A stretch of DNA of 64,000 bases from Okibacterium fritillariae (GCF_900167575.1 NZ_FUZP01000002.1:496001-560000); one strand, 5' to 3'; shown: positions 43,987 through 53,165, counted from the first letter of the stretch. Numbers and translations: made by a program. The notes: generated from the letters alone by a model not told the origin.

Positions 43987-45507
43987 ATGGACCAGCCTCA
44001 CGCATCTTCCCGCCACATCCTCGTCACCGGTGCCACCGGTTACATCGGCGGGCGCCTGGTTCCGCGGCTGCTCGAGGCGGGGCACACGGTCACGGTGCTC
44101 GCGCGCAGCCCGCAGAAGCTGAGCGATGTGCCCTGGGCGTCGGAGGTGACGGTCGTCGAGGGCGACCTCTCCGATCGCGAAGCCGTGCGGCGCGCGGTCG
44201 ATGGCGTCGACGTCGTCTATTACCTCGTGCACTCCATGGGGCAGAAGGGCGACTTCGAGCAGGCCGACCGCGAGGCCGCAGCCACGATGGCCGAGGCATC
44301 GGCGCGTGCGGGTGTCGCACGCATCGTCTACGTGGGCGGGCTGCATCCCGACGACCCCGACCTGTCTCGCCACCTGCGCTCGCGCGTCGAGGTGGGCAAC
44401 GTGTTCCTCGAGTCTGCGGTGCCCTCGATCGTCTTGCAGGCGGGCGTCGTCATCGGTTCGGGTTCGACGTCGTTCGAGATGATCCGCCACCTCACCGATG
44501 TGCTGCCCTACATGCCCGCGCCCAAGTGGGTGCGCAACAAGATCCAGCCCATCGCCGTGCGCGATCTGCTCTACTACCTGGTCGAGGCGGCCGTCGTGCC
44601 GGGTGAGATCAACCGCACGTTCGACGTGGGCGGCCCCGATGTGCTGCGCTACGGCCAGATGATGAACGGCTACGCCCTCGAGGCCGGTCTGCGCCAGCGG
44701 GGCATCGCCGCCCTGCCCGTGCTGACACCGTGGCTGGCGTCGCAGTGGGTCAACCTGGTCACGCCCGTGCCGCGCTCGCTGGCCGTGCCGATCATCGCGT
44801 CGCTGCAACAGAACTGCGTCATGCGCGAACACGATATCGACGGCGTGATCCCACGCCCGCCCGAGGGCCTGCTCACCTACCGCCAGTCGGTGCGCCTGGC
44901 CCTGCAGCGCGTGAAAGACGGCGAGGTCGAGACCAGTTGGCGCAACGCATCGGTCGAGGGTGCACCGAGCGACCCGCTGCCGAGCGACCCCGATTGGGCC
45001 GGTCACACGGTGTGCATCGACAAGCGCCAGCAAGAGACGGATGCCTCACCCGCCGAGTTGTGGCGCGTCATCGAGGGCATCGGCGGCGAAAACGGGTGGT
45101 ACTCGTTCCCGCTAGCCTGGGCCATCCGCGGCTGGATGGACCGCATCGTCGGGGGAGTGGGCCTGCGCCGCGGCCGCAGCAACCCCGCGCGACTCAACAC
45201 GGGCGACGCCCTCGACTTCTGGCGCGTCGAGCACATCGAGCGTGGGCGCCTGCTGCGGCTGCGCGCCGAGATGCGCGTGCCCGGTGGTGCCTGGCTCGAG
45301 ATGGGCGTCGAACCGCGCGGCGACGGCGGCTCGACCTACACGCAGCGCGCCGTCTTCTTCCCCAAAGGACTGGGCGGGCGCCTCTACTGGTATTCGTTGG
45401 TGCCGTTCCACGGCGTGATCTTCACGGGCATGGCCAACCGCATCACGGCGGCTGCCCTCGCCCAGACGAAGAAAGACGTCCCGACGGACGAGAACGTCCC
45501 GGCCTAA
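43987..45507 (+). CDS. NAD(P)-binding protein with C-terminal DUF2867 domain
   Basis: 506 residues with two parts: an N-terminal NAD(P)-binding Rossmann domain of the atypical SDR type (VTGATGYIGGRLVPRLLEAG at 14-33, about 1-300) and a C-terminal DUF2867/START-like domain (about 345-490, PSPAELWRVIEGIGGENGWY and YWYSLVPFHGVIFTGM). Such two-domain proteins are widespread in actinobacteria; the substrate is unknown and a lipid or quinone-like ligand is a guess. ATG 43987 with a leaderless promoter. Single-gene unit. Confidence 0.85.
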   Translation: MDQPHASSRHILVTGATGYIGGRLVPRLLEAGHTVTVLARSPQKLSDVPWASEVTVVEGDLSDREAVRRAVDGVDVVYYLVHSMGQKGDFEQADREAAATMAEASARAGVARIVYVGGLHPDDPDLSRHLRSRVEVGNVFLESAVPSIVLQAGVVIGSGSTSFEMIRHLTDVLPYMPAPKWVRNKIQPIAVRDLLYYLVEAAVVPGEINRTFDVGGPDVLRYGQMMNGYALEAGLRQRGIAALPVLTPWLASQWVNLVTPVPRSLAVPIIASLQQNCVMREHDIDGVIPRPPEGLLTYRQSVRLALQRVKDGEVETSWRNASVEGAPSDPLPSDPDWAGHTVCIDKRQQETDASPAELWRVIEGIGGENGWYSFPLAWAIRGWMDRIVGGVGLRRGRSNPARLNTGDALDFWRVEHIERGRLLRLRAEMRVPGGAWLEMGVEPRGDGGSTYTQRAVFFPKGLGGRLYWYSLVPFHGVIFTGMANRITAAALAQTKKDVPTDENVPA

Positions 45508-45540
45508 GCCTCCTCGCACCCGGCGCGGCACACCGTAGCC

Positions 45541-45561
45541 ACGCCGGTGCCACACCGGCGT
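45541..45561 (+). terminator. Hairpin after SDR-DUF2867 gene
   Basis: ACGCCGGTG-CCA-CACCGGCGT, 9 perfect pairs and a 3-base loop, 33 bases after the stop codon; no T-run. Confidence 0.55.
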
Positions 45562-45579
45562 CATCCAGGCCCCGCAGAG

Positions 45580-45585
45580 TAGACT
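45580..45585 (+). promoter_or_regulatory. -10 box upstream of SNF2 helicase
   Basis: TAGACT lies 126 bases before ATG 45711 and would give a leader of about 118 bases. The leader contains ACCGGCC/GGCCGGT (45671-45688) shortly before the ribosome site. Confidence 0.4.
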
Positions 45586-45710
45586 GGTCACGCGCCCGTC
45601 GTTTGTGATGCCGAGCCGCGAGTCTTCTCGCGTTGATCGATCATCCCCGCGCCGCCCGCACTCATCGACCACCGGCCTGTCGGCCGGTACTTCGACTGCT
45701 CAGGAGGAGC

Positions 45711-47963
45711 ATGCCGTACTCCGGCTTCGGCCAATCATCGGGGGGCCGTTCTGCCGGCTCCCGCTCGTCAGGGGGCCGTTCGACCGGCCGCGCCACCACC
45801 CGGGGCGGTTCCTCGGGCCGCTCGAGCCGTGGGCAGGGCAACCGCCAGTCGTCCCGCCACGACGACGCCGCGCCCATCATCCCGATCCTCGCCCGCAAGG
45901 TGCGCGAGGTCGAGGCCAAGGCGCAGAAGGGCAAGGTCGGCCCCACCAACCGCACCAAATTCCAGGTCATCGCGTTCCTGGTGCGCGAAGAGCGTGCCAA
46001 GGTCAAAGCCGACCAGGAGATGGACCCGGCGATCCGCACCGAGCTGCTCAAGCGCCTCGACGGTGTCGCCACCATCCTCGCCAAGACCGCCGCGCGCGAC
46101 ACCTCGCTCATCACACTGCTCGAAGCGGATGCCGCCACCACCCCCGTCGCCCAGAAGCTGCGCCGCGACTGGCTGCTCGAATCGGGGGCCGAGCTGAGCC
46201 CCGACGAGCTCATCATCACGACGACCAAGCCCGCGCCCGCCGAGGTCGTTCCGCCCGAATTGGCGCAGCGCCAGGTCATCCCGCAGTCGGTCAAGGCCCG
46301 TCAGCTGGCGAACCCGTTCCTGCCGCCCGACTTCAGCAAGGTTCAGCCCACCGAGGCCCCGCGCCGTCGCCTCGACAGCTGGGAACTCATGGGCCCGCTG
46401 TACAAGGCGTTCGAAATGGGATCGGGTGGGTCCGTCGCCTCGATGGAACTGCCCGAGGCCCCCAAACTCGACCGCATCTCGCCTCCCGGCCGCGAGGTCA
46501 TGAAGCACCAGGCGCGTTTCGTCGAGAGCGTGCGCCTCGGCCACCGCAGCTTCCTGTTGGCCGATGAGCCCGGCCTCGGCAAGACCGCGCAGTCGGTGCT
46601 CGCCGCGTCGGTCGCCGACGCCTACCCGCTGCTCGCCGTCGTGCCCAACGTCGTCAAGATGAACTGGGCGCGCGAGGTCGAGCGGTGGACCCCCAATCGC
46701 CGGGCCACCGTCATCCACGGGGATGGCGCCACCCTCGACGCCTTCGCCGACATCGTCGTCGTCAACTACGAGGTTCTCGACCGGCACCTCGCCTGGCTCG
46801 GCACCCTCGGGTTCCGCGGCATGGTCGTCGACGAGGCGCACTTCATCAAGAACCTGCACTCGCAGCGCTCGCAGCACGTGCTCAACCTGGCCAACCGCAT
46901 CCGCAGCAACACGCCGGGCGGCGACCCGCTCATGCTCGCGCTCACGGGAACGCCGCTCATCAACGACGTCGAAGACTTCAACGCCATCTGGCAGTTCCTC
47001 GGCTGGGTCAAGGGCGACCGTCCCTCGCCCGAGCTCATGGAGCGGCTCGAAGAGACGGGTCTCACGCCCGCCGACCACGGCTTCTATCCCGCGGCCCGCA
47101 CGGCCGTCATCGACATGGGCATCGTGCGCCGGCGCAAGACCGACGTGGCGAAGGACCTGCCCGACAAGCTCGTGGCCGATCTGCCCGTCGAACTCGACGA
47201 CGAGGTGGGTCGCAGCATCCGCCAGGCCGAGCGCGAGCTGGGCGATCGCCTGCGCGCGCGCTACGACCGCATCATCGAGGCACGCCCCGACCGCCCCGAC
47301 CGCATCACGCGCTTCGGTGAGCCCGACGAAGACATCATGCGCCTCGTGGCGCAGGGCGAACTCGACGAGGCCAAGGGTTCGGGCGGCGCCGAGAACGTCT
47401 TCACCATGGTGCGCAAGATCGGCCAGGCCAAGGCCGGGCTCGCGGCCGACTACACGGCCCAGCTCGTGCGCTCGGTGGGCAAGGTCGTGTTCTTCGCCAA
47501 GCACATCGACGTCATGGACACGGCCGAGCGCGTCTTCGCCGAGCGCGGCCTCAAGACCGTCTCGATCCGCGGCGACCAGACCACGCCCGTGCGCCAGAAC
47601 GCCATCGACGCGTTCAACGGCGACCCGGATGTGCAGGTCGCGGTGTGTTCGCTGACCGCCGCCGGCGTGGGCCTCAACCTGCAGGCCGCGTCGAACGTGG
47701 TGCTCGCCGAGCTCAGCTGGACGGCCGCCGAGCAGACGCAGGCCATCGACCGCGTGCACCGCATCGGCCAGGGCGAACCCGTCACGGCCTGGCGCATCAT
47801 CGCGGCGCACACGATCGACACCAAGATCGCCGAGCTCATCGACTCGAAGCAGGGTCTCGCGGCCCGCGCGCTCGACGGCAGCGATCAGGATGTCGCGTCG
47901 AGCGATTCGGTGCAGCTCAACGCCCTCATCCACCTGTTGCGGTCGTCGTTCGAGGTCATCTAG
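45711..47963 (+). CDS. SNF2-family DEAD/DEAH helicase (SMARCAL1-like)
   Basis: Superfamily 2 DNA translocase: Walker A ADEPGLGKTAQS, DEAH-type VDEAHFIKN, LTGTPLIND, and the C-terminal QAIDRVHRIGQ motif of SNF2 proteins. 750 residues from ATG 45711, which has AGGAGGAGC next to it. An ~80-residue Ser/Gly/Arg-rich N-terminus and about 200 residues without recognised domain precede the motor. Stand-alone bacterial SNF2 proteins act in DNA repair or fork remodelling, but this one is not linked to known defence genes. It overlaps the next gene by one base. Confidence 0.9.
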   Translation: MPYSGFGQSSGGRSAGSRSSGGRSTGRATTRGGSSGRSSRGQGNRQSSRHDDAAPIIPILARKVREVEAKAQKGKVGPTNRTKFQVIAFLVREERAKVKADQEMDPAIRTELLKRLDGVATILAKTAARDTSLITLLEADAATTPVAQKLRRDWLLESGAELSPDELIITTTKPAPAEVVPPELAQRQVIPQSVKARQLANPFLPPDFSKVQPTEAPRRRLDSWELMGPLYKAFEMGSGGSVASMELPEAPKLDRISPPGREVMKHQARFVESVRLGHRSFLLADEPGLGKTAQSVLAASVADAYPLLAVVPNVVKMNWAREVERWTPNRRATVIHGDGATLDAFADIVVVNYEVLDRHLAWLGTLGFRGMVVDEAHFIKNLHSQRSQHVLNLANRIRSNTPGGDPLMLALTGTPLINDVEDFNAIWQFLGWVKGDRPSPELMERLEETGLTPADHGFYPAARTAVIDMGIVRRRKTDVAKDLPDKLVADLPVELDDEVGRSIRQAERELGDRLRARYDRIIEARPDRPDRITRFGEPDEDIMRLVAQGELDEAKGSGGAENVFTMVRKIGQAKAGLAADYTAQLVRSVGKVVFFAKHIDVMDTAERVFAERGLKTVSIRGDQTTPVRQNAIDAFNGDPDVQVAVCSLTAAGVGLNLQAASNVVLAELSWTAAEQTQAIDRVHRIGQGEPVTAWRIIAAHTIDTKIAELIDSKQGLAARALDGSDQDVASSDSVQLNALIHLLRSSFEVI

Positions 47964-48469
47964 TGGCGGGGCGCACGTCACGCCCGGCCGCCGGTGGCGG
48001 CGACGGGCGCAAGAGCGCGTTCCAGCGCGGCCGTGAGGCGGCGGCTCGGGGCGACTCGTTCCGCTCGGGTTCCGGTGGGGCTTCGGCCTCCTCCGGTGGG
48101 CGCGGCCGCGGCCGCACGCCCGAACCGATCCCGACCCGCCCGGCGCTCGCGCCCGCCCTCGTGGCGGCCATCGCGTTGTTCGCGGGTGTCGCCCTCATCG
48201 GCAACACCTGGTTCGTCGTCATCCTCTATGTCGTGGCCATCTTCGCCGCGATCATGGCCGTCTATGCCGTGCAGGCGGGCAAACCGTTCTGGCTTGCGCT
48301 CTTCGTTCCGGTCATCGTGCTGTGGAATCCGATCTACCCGCTGCCCTACGCGGACTGGTTCGCCAGCAGCGAGGGGCTGCCGTGGATACTCGCGCAACCG
48401 ATCGCGGCCGTGTTGCTCGTGCTCGCGGGCATCTTCATCCGGGGCGAGCGCATCCCCGAACGCGACTGA
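47963..48469 (+). CDS. Small membrane protein coupled to SNF2 helicase (unknown)
   Basis: 168 residues from GTG 47963, overlapping the helicase stop (TAGTG). A Gly/Arg/Ser-rich N-terminus of about 60 residues is followed by three or four hydrophobic segments (about 68-80, 85-106, 112-128, 141-157). It resembles a family of small actinobacterial membrane proteins of unknown role. The low-complexity N-terminus is similar in composition to that of the helicase. Confidence 0.7.
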   Translation: MAGRTSRPAAGGGDGRKSAFQRGREAAARGDSFRSGSGGASASSGGRGRGRTPEPIPTRPALAPALVAAIALFAGVALIGNTWFVVILYVVAIFAAIMAVYAVQAGKPFWLALFVPVIVLWNPIYPLPYADWFASSEGLPWILAQPIAAVLLVLAGIFIRGERIPERD

Positions 48470-48511
48470 GCGCGCATCCAGCGCATTCAGCGCGCCAGCG
48501 CCGACAACAAG

Positions 48512-48543
48512 AAAGGGCCGATCGCACAAGCGATCGGCCCTTT
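48512..48543. terminator. Strong bidirectional terminator between membrane-protein gene and mycoredoxin
   Basis: AAAGGGCCGATCGC-ACAA-GCGATCGGCCCTTT, 14 perfect pairs with a 4-base loop and T-runs on both sides (TTTT after the stem on plus; AAAG at the other end). It lies between convergent genes. Confidence 0.9.
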
Positions 48544-48557
48544 TCCTCACCGGGGAA

Positions 48558-48815
48558 CTACACGCCGAGGCGCTGCTTCACCTCGATGACGGACGGGTTC
48601 GTGGCCGTCGAGCCGTCCGGGAAGATGACGGTGGGCACGGTCTGGTTGCCGCCGTTGGCCTTCTCGACGATCTCGGCGGTGCCGGGCACCTCTTCGATGT
48701 TGACCTCGGTGTAGCCGATGCCGGCCGACGTCAGCTGCTGCTTCAAGCGGTTGCAGTAGCCGCACCACGAGGTGCTGAACATGGTGATGGTTCCGTTTTC
48801 GGGGGTGTAATCCAT
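48558..48815 (-). CDS. Mycoredoxin-type glutaredoxin
   Basis: 85-residue glutaredoxin-fold protein with the redox motif WCGYC (Cys18 and Cys21), MFSTSWCGYC at 12-21 and the cis-proline segment QTVPTVIF near 58-65. The actinobacterial mycoredoxin (Mrx1) family uses mycothiol instead of glutathione to reduce mixed disulphides. ATG 48815 follows GAGAGGA. It is divergent from pfkA. Confidence 0.9.
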   Translation of the reverse strand: MDYTPENGTITMFSTSWCGYCNRLKQQLTSAGIGYTEVNIEEVPGTAEIVEKANGGNQTVPTVIFPDGSTATNPSVIEVKQRLGV

Positions 48816-48846
48816 GATGTCGATCCTCTCAGACGCTGGGGCGCGC

Positions 48847-48852
48847 TATCTT
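48847..48852 (+). promoter_or_regulatory. -10 box upstream of pfkA
   Basis: TATCTT, 58 bases before the pfkA ATG; the leader carries AGAGGAAA. Confidence 0.4.
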
Positions 48853-48909
48853 GGTTGAAGCGCAGACGCTGCCTCTTTCATTCCCCCAGCACTAGAGGAA
48901 ACGAACTTT

Positions 48910-49938
48910 ATGAGAATTGGTGTGCTCACCAGCGGTGGAGATTGTCCGGGACTCAACGCGGTCATCCGCGGGGCCGTGCTCAAGGGCACGAAGATCTACA
49001 ACCAGGAGTTCGTCGGCATCCGCGACGGCTGGCGGGGGGTCGTCGAGGGTCTGACGATGCCGCTCGATCGGCACAGCGTGCGCGGTCTATCGAAGCAGGG
49101 CGGCACGGTGCTCGGCACGAGCCGCACCAACCCGTTCGAGGGTCCGCACGGCGGCCCCAAGAACGTGCAGGCCACGCTCGACCGCCTCGGCATCGATGCG
49201 CTCATCGCCATCGGCGGCGAGGGCACCCTGGCCGCGGCCAAGCGTCTCACCGACGAGGGCCTCAAGATCGTGGGCGTGCCGAAGACCATCGACAACGACC
49301 TCGACGCCACCGATTACTCGTTCGGCTTCGACACGGCCGTCGAGATCGCCACCGAGGCCATCGACCGCTTGCGCACCACGGGCGAGTCGCACAAACGCTG
49401 CATGGTGGTCGAGGTCATGGGCCGCCACGTCGGCTGGATCGCGTTGCACGCCGGCATGGCCGCCGGGGCCCACGCCATCCTGATTCCCGAGCGCCCGCAA
49501 TCGGTCGAGCAGATCTGCGATTGGGCGAAGAGCGTCGCCGACCGCGGCCGCGCACCCGTCATCGTCGTGTCCGAGGGTTTCACGCTCGACACCATGGAAT
49601 CGGCGCACTCCGAGAAGGGCCTCGACGCCTTCAACCGCCCCCGCCTGGGCGGCATCGGCGATGTGCTCGCCCCCATCATCGAGGAGCGCACGGGCATCGA
49701 GTCGCGCTCGACCGTCCTCGGTCACCTGCAGCGCGGCGGCGTGCCGAGCGCCTACGACCGCGTGCTGTCCACGCGCCTCGGCATGGCGGCCATCGACTCG
49801 GTCATGAACGGCGAGTGGGGCACCATGGTGGCGCTCCGCGGCACCGACCTCGTCAACGTTCCGTTCGCCGACGCGCTCGGCGGGTTGAAGAAGGTCCCCG
49901 CGGCACGCTACGACGAGGCCGCGATCCTCTTCGGCTGA
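48910..49938 (+). CDS. pfkA: 6-phosphofructokinase (probably ATP-dependent)
   Basis: Phosphorylates fructose 6-phosphate at the committed step of glycolysis. 342 residues with MRIGVLTSGGDCPGLNAVIRG, GGEGT at about 96-100 and PKTIDNDL at about 117-124. A Gly after the acidic residue (GGEG) is the pattern of ATP-using enzymes; pyrophosphate enzymes have Asp there. The combination with Lys before TIDND is that of the actinobacterial PfkA group. ATG 48910 lies after AGAGGAAA. Confidence 0.92.
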   Translation: MRIGVLTSGGDCPGLNAVIRGAVLKGTKIYNQEFVGIRDGWRGVVEGLTMPLDRHSVRGLSKQGGTVLGTSRTNPFEGPHGGPKNVQATLDRLGIDALIAIGGEGTLAAAKRLTDEGLKIVGVPKTIDNDLDATDYSFGFDTAVEIATEAIDRLRTTGESHKRCMVVEVMGRHVGWIALHAGMAAGAHAILIPERPQSVEQICDWAKSVADRGRAPVIVVSEGFTLDTMESAHSEKGLDAFNRPRLGGIGDVLAPIIEERTGIESRSTVLGHLQRGGVPSAYDRVLSTRLGMAAIDSVMNGEWGTMVALRGTDLVNVPFADALGGLKKVPAARYDEAAILFG

Positions 49939-49953
49939 TCGGCTTGCCGATAC

Positions 49954-50002
49954 AACGGGCCCCGGATGCTTCAGCGTGACGCTGGGACATCCGGGGCCCG
50001 TT
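49954..50002. terminator. Terminator between pfkA and the convergent S9 peptidase gene
   Basis: 15-bp stem (AACGGGCCCCGGATG with its complement at 49988-50002), 19-base loop that itself can pair (AGCGT/ACGCT), then TTCG. It fits bidirectional termination. Confidence 0.7.
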
Positions 50003-50018
50003 TCGTGCAATCTGGCGC

Positions 50019-52154
50019 TTAGGCCTCGGCGCCAGCCTCGTCGGCCAACCCCAGCACGTCGAGAATCCACGCGAGCTCGTAGGCGCGCTCGTGCCAGGCG
50101 TTGTACCGCCCGCTCACGCCGCCGTGCCCGGCGCTCATCTCGGTTTTCAGCAGCACGGGTGCCCCGACCTCGCGCAGCCGCGCCACCCACTTCGCGGGTT
50201 CGACGTAGAGCACACGCGTGTCGTTGATGCTCGTCACGGCCAGGATGCGCGGGTACTGCACATCGTCGCGCACGTTCTCATACGGGCTATAGGACTTCAT
50301 ATAGGCATACACGTCGGCGTTGTCGAGCGGGTTGCCCCATTCATCCCACTCGATGACCGTGAGGGGCAGCGACGGGTCGAGGATGCTGGTGAGCGGGTCG
50401 ACGAATGGCACGGCGGCCAGGATGCCCGCGAAGGTCTCGGGGGCGAGGTTCGCGACGGCGCCCATCAGCAGGCCTCCCGCGCTGCCACCCTCGGCGACGA
50501 GTCGCTGCGGCTCGGTGTAGCCCGCCTCGATGAGGTGGTGCGCGGCATCCACGAAGTCGGTGAACGTGTTCTTCTTCGTGAGCGTCTTGCCGTTCTCGTA
50601 CCAGGTGCGACCCATCTCGCCGCCGCCCCGCACGTGCGCGATGGCGAACACGACGCCGCGGTCGAGCAGCGAGAGCCGGGCGACCGACATCGACGGGTCC
50701 ATGCTGGCCTCGTAGGAGCCGTAGCCATAGAGCTCGAGCGGCGCGGGCAGTGTGACGCCCTTCTTCCAGACGAGCGAGATCGGAACGCGCGTTCCGTCGG
50801 CCGCCGTGGCCCATTCGCGCTTCTGCTCGTAGTCGGAGGCGTCATAGCCGCCGCGCACGGGCTGCTGCTTCAAGAGCGCGCTCGTGCCCGTGACCACGTC
50901 ATAGTCGAAGACGGTCGAGGGTGTGACGAGCGAGCCGTAGCCGTAGCGCACGGTCGGCTGCGACCATTCGGGGTTGGAGGACGCGCCCACCGAGAACAGC
51001 GGCTCGTCGAACGACAGCTCGCGCGGCACGAGGTCGTCGATCGACGAGTCGGCGTCGAGGGGCCACACGGCCAGGCGCGTGAGGCCGTCGCGGCGGTAGC
51101 CGAACAGCAGGTGTTTCTCGAACGCCTCGACGTCTTCCAGGCGAACATCGTCGCGGTGGGGGAGGACGGCCCGCGCGTCGGCCGGCCCGGTTCCCGGGTT
51201 CGACGGGGACACGGTGACGAGCTCGAAGTTCAGCGCGCCGTCGTTGTGCAGGATGAGGAGGTGGTCTTCGCCCCCGATCACGGCGTGCTCGACCGAGTAT
51301 TCGACGTCGTCGTGCCGCGGCCACACGACGGTCGCCTCGCCCTCGGGGTCGGCGGCGTCGAGCAGGTGCCACTCGCTCGTCACGCTCGACGACGACACGA
51401 AGACGATGTATTTGCCCGAGCGGGTCGTGCCGGCCCCCACCCAGAAGCTCTCGTCGGGTTCGGTGAACACGGCCACATCGTCGGATGCTGCGCTGCCCAC
51501 CCGGTGACGCCACACGGTGTCGGGCCGCCAGCTGTCGTCGACGGTCGTGTAGAACACGTAGCGCCCGTCGGGGGAGAACGACGCCCCGTGGAACGTGTTG
51601 GGGATCTCGTCGGGCAGGTTCTGCCCGGTTTCGAGGTCGCGGATCTTCAGCGTGAAGCGCTCGTCACCCGACGTGTCAACGCCGTAGGCGAGGTAGCGCC
51701 CGTCGAGCGAGACATCGTAGGAGCCGATCGAGAAGAAGTCCGAGCCGGCCGATTCGACGTTGCCGTCGAGCAGGATCTGTTCGCCCGGCACGGGTTCACC
51801 GGCGACGAGCTGCGGCGGCGTCCAGTCGTTGGGGGAGTCGAGCGGAGCGCGGCAGTTCAGCGTGTACTGCTGCCCTTCGACGCTGCGTGAGTAGTACCAC
51901 CACGAGCCCTCGCGCACGGGCACGCTCAGGTCGGTCTCCTGCGTGCGGCTCTTGATCTCGTCGAAGATGCGGCCGCGCAGGCCTTCCAGGTGGCCGAGCT
52001 GCTGCTCGGTGTAGGCGTTCTCGGCCTCGAGGTGGCCGATGACGGCGGGGTCTTCTTTGTCGCGCAACCACTCGTAGGGGTCGATCACGGTGTCGCCGTG
52101 GTGTTCGCGGGTGCTCGGTCGTCGGGCCGCGGTGGGCGGCGTCAGTTCTGGCAT
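50019..52154 (-). CDS. Prolyl oligopeptidase family S9 (oligopeptidase B-like)
   Basis: Serine peptidase with an N-terminal beta-propeller that gates access to a C-terminal alpha/beta-hydrolase domain. 711 residues; catalytic Ser558 in EGGSAGG, Asp645 in INDTRV, His677 in SAGHGG, all three present. Typical bacterial oligopeptidase B (PtrB) has this length and EHHGDTVIDPYEWLRD near the N-terminus. No signal peptide, so a cytosolic role in small-peptide turnover is likely. ATG 52154, leaderless. Confidence 0.94.
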   Translation of the reverse strand: MPELTPPTAARRPSTREHHGDTVIDPYEWLRDKEDPAVIGHLEAENAYTEQQLGHLEGLRGRIFDEIKSRTQETDLSVPVREGSWWYYSRSVEGQQYTLNCRAPLDSPNDWTPPQLVAGEPVPGEQILLDGNVESAGSDFFSIGSYDVSLDGRYLAYGVDTSGDERFTLKIRDLETGQNLPDEIPNTFHGASFSPDGRYVFYTTVDDSWRPDTVWRHRVGSAASDDVAVFTEPDESFWVGAGTTRSGKYIVFVSSSSVTSEWHLLDAADPEGEATVVWPRHDDVEYSVEHAVIGGEDHLLILHNDGALNFELVTVSPSNPGTGPADARAVLPHRDDVRLEDVEAFEKHLLFGYRRDGLTRLAVWPLDADSSIDDLVPRELSFDEPLFSVGASSNPEWSQPTVRYGYGSLVTPSTVFDYDVVTGTSALLKQQPVRGGYDASDYEQKREWATAADGTRVPISLVWKKGVTLPAPLELYGYGSYEASMDPSMSVARLSLLDRGVVFAIAHVRGGGEMGRTWYENGKTLTKKNTFTDFVDAAHHLIEAGYTEPQRLVAEGGSAGGLLMGAVANLAPETFAGILAAVPFVDPLTSILDPSLPLTVIEWDEWGNPLDNADVYAYMKSYSPYENVRDDVQYPRILAVTSINDTRVLYVEPAKWVARLREVGAPVLLKTEMSAGHGGVSGRYNAWHERAYELAWILDVLGLADEAGAEA

Positions 52155-52160
52155 GACTTC

Positions 52161-52166
52161 AGGCTA
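52161..52166 (-). promoter_or_regulatory. -10 box of a leaderless promoter (S9 peptidase)
   Basis: TAGCCT on the minus strand ends 6 bases before ATG 52154. Confidence 0.6.
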
Positions 52167-52226
52167 GTCGGCGCGGGCGCGCGCGTTCGATCCCGCAAGG
52201 GGCTGTGCGCTCCCAGCGAGCGGGCA

Positions 52227-52232
52227 TAGTGT
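52227..52232 (+). promoter_or_regulatory. -10 box of a leaderless promoter (aldo/keto reductase 2)
   Basis: TAGTGT ends 7 bases before ATG 52240. Confidence 0.6.
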
Positions 52233-52239
52233 CGTTTTC

Positions 52240-53079
52240 ATGACGACTATTCCGGTTCATGCACTCAACGACGGCAACCAGCTTCCGGCCATCGGCTTCG
52301 GAACCTACCCCCTGAAGGGCGACGAGGGCGCGGATGCCGTGGCCAGCGCACTCTCGTTCGGCTACCGTCTTCTCGACACCGCGGTCAACTACCGCAACGA
52401 GGATGCCGTGGGCCGCGGCATCCGCCAATCGGGTCTGCCGCGCGACGAGGTGCAGGTCACGACGAAGTTGCCGGGCCGCCACCACGCCTACGAAGATGCG
52501 CTGCGCTCGTTCGAGGAGTCGCGCAAGCTGCTGGGTGTCGAATACGTCGACCTCTACATCATCCACTGGCCGAACCCGTCGGTGGGCAAGTTCGTGGATG
52601 CCTGGAAGGCGCTCGTGACCCTGCAGAACGACGGCCTCGCCCGCTCGATCGGCGTGTCGAACTTCACGCCCGAGCACATCGGCCAGATCGTCGACGCGAC
52701 GGGTGTGGTGCCAGCGGTCAACCAGATCGAGGTGCACCCGTACTTCCCGCAGGAGGAGCTGATCTCGTTCCACCGCGAGCACAACATCCTCACCGAGGCG
52801 TGGTCGCCGCTCGGCAAGGGTTCGGCGCCGGGGGAGGAGCAGGTGGTGCAGGATGCCGCCGCGGCCCACGGTGTGAGCCCCGCTCAGGTGCTGCTGCGCT
52901 GGCACACCCAGCGCGGCGTGGTGCCCATCCCCAAGTCGTCGAAGCCCGAGCGTCAGCGCGAGAACCTCGACATCTTCGGCTTCGAGCTGAGCGACGACGA
53001 GGTCTCGGCCATCACCGCTCTCGGCCGCACGGACGGACGCCTCTTCGGGGGTGACCCGAACACGCACGAAGAGCAGTAG
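52240..53079 (+). CDS. Aldo/keto reductase (2,5-diketo-D-gluconate reductase-like)
   Basis: NADPH-dependent reductase, 279 residues, of the AKR5-like branch (2,5-DKG/methylglyoxal reductases). Catalytic tetrad Asp46, Tyr51, Lys76 and His109 (YRLLDTAVNY, VTTKLPG, LYIIHWP), and VPIPKSSKPER for cofactor binding. The substrate is unknown. ATG 52240 is leaderless. It is a monocistronic unit, divergent from the S9 gene. Confidence 0.93.
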   Translation: MTTIPVHALNDGNQLPAIGFGTYPLKGDEGADAVASALSFGYRLLDTAVNYRNEDAVGRGIRQSGLPRDEVQVTTKLPGRHHAYEDALRSFEESRKLLGVEYVDLYIIHWPNPSVGKFVDAWKALVTLQNDGLARSIGVSNFTPEHIGQIVDATGVVPAVNQIEVHPYFPQEELISFHREHNILTEAWSPLGKGSAPGEEQVVQDAAAAHGVSPAQVLLRWHTQRGVVPIPKSSKPERQRENLDIFGFELSDDEVSAITALGRTDGRLFGGDPNTHEEQ

Positions 53080-53110
53080 ACCACCGCGCGGGAGGCGATG
53101 CATCCCGCAA

Positions 53111-53165
53111 CTGCCCGGGTCGGCGCACATATCGGCGTATATGCCGTGTGTGCCGCCCCGGGCAG
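53111..53165 (+). terminator. 55-base extended hairpin between aldo/keto reductase and phosphate permease genes
   Basis: CTGCCCGGG/CCCGGGCAG (9 bp), a 2x2 internal loop, GGCGCACA with TGTGTGCC (8 pairs, one G-T), a 3-base bulge, CGGC/GCCG and a 6-base loop. No T-run; it may be a terminator or a structured leader element. Confidence 0.5.

Noticed and set aside
50091-51890. 599-codon open frame opposite the S9 peptidase
   Set aside because: Antisense to a complete peptidase with all catalytic residues; no own start signals.
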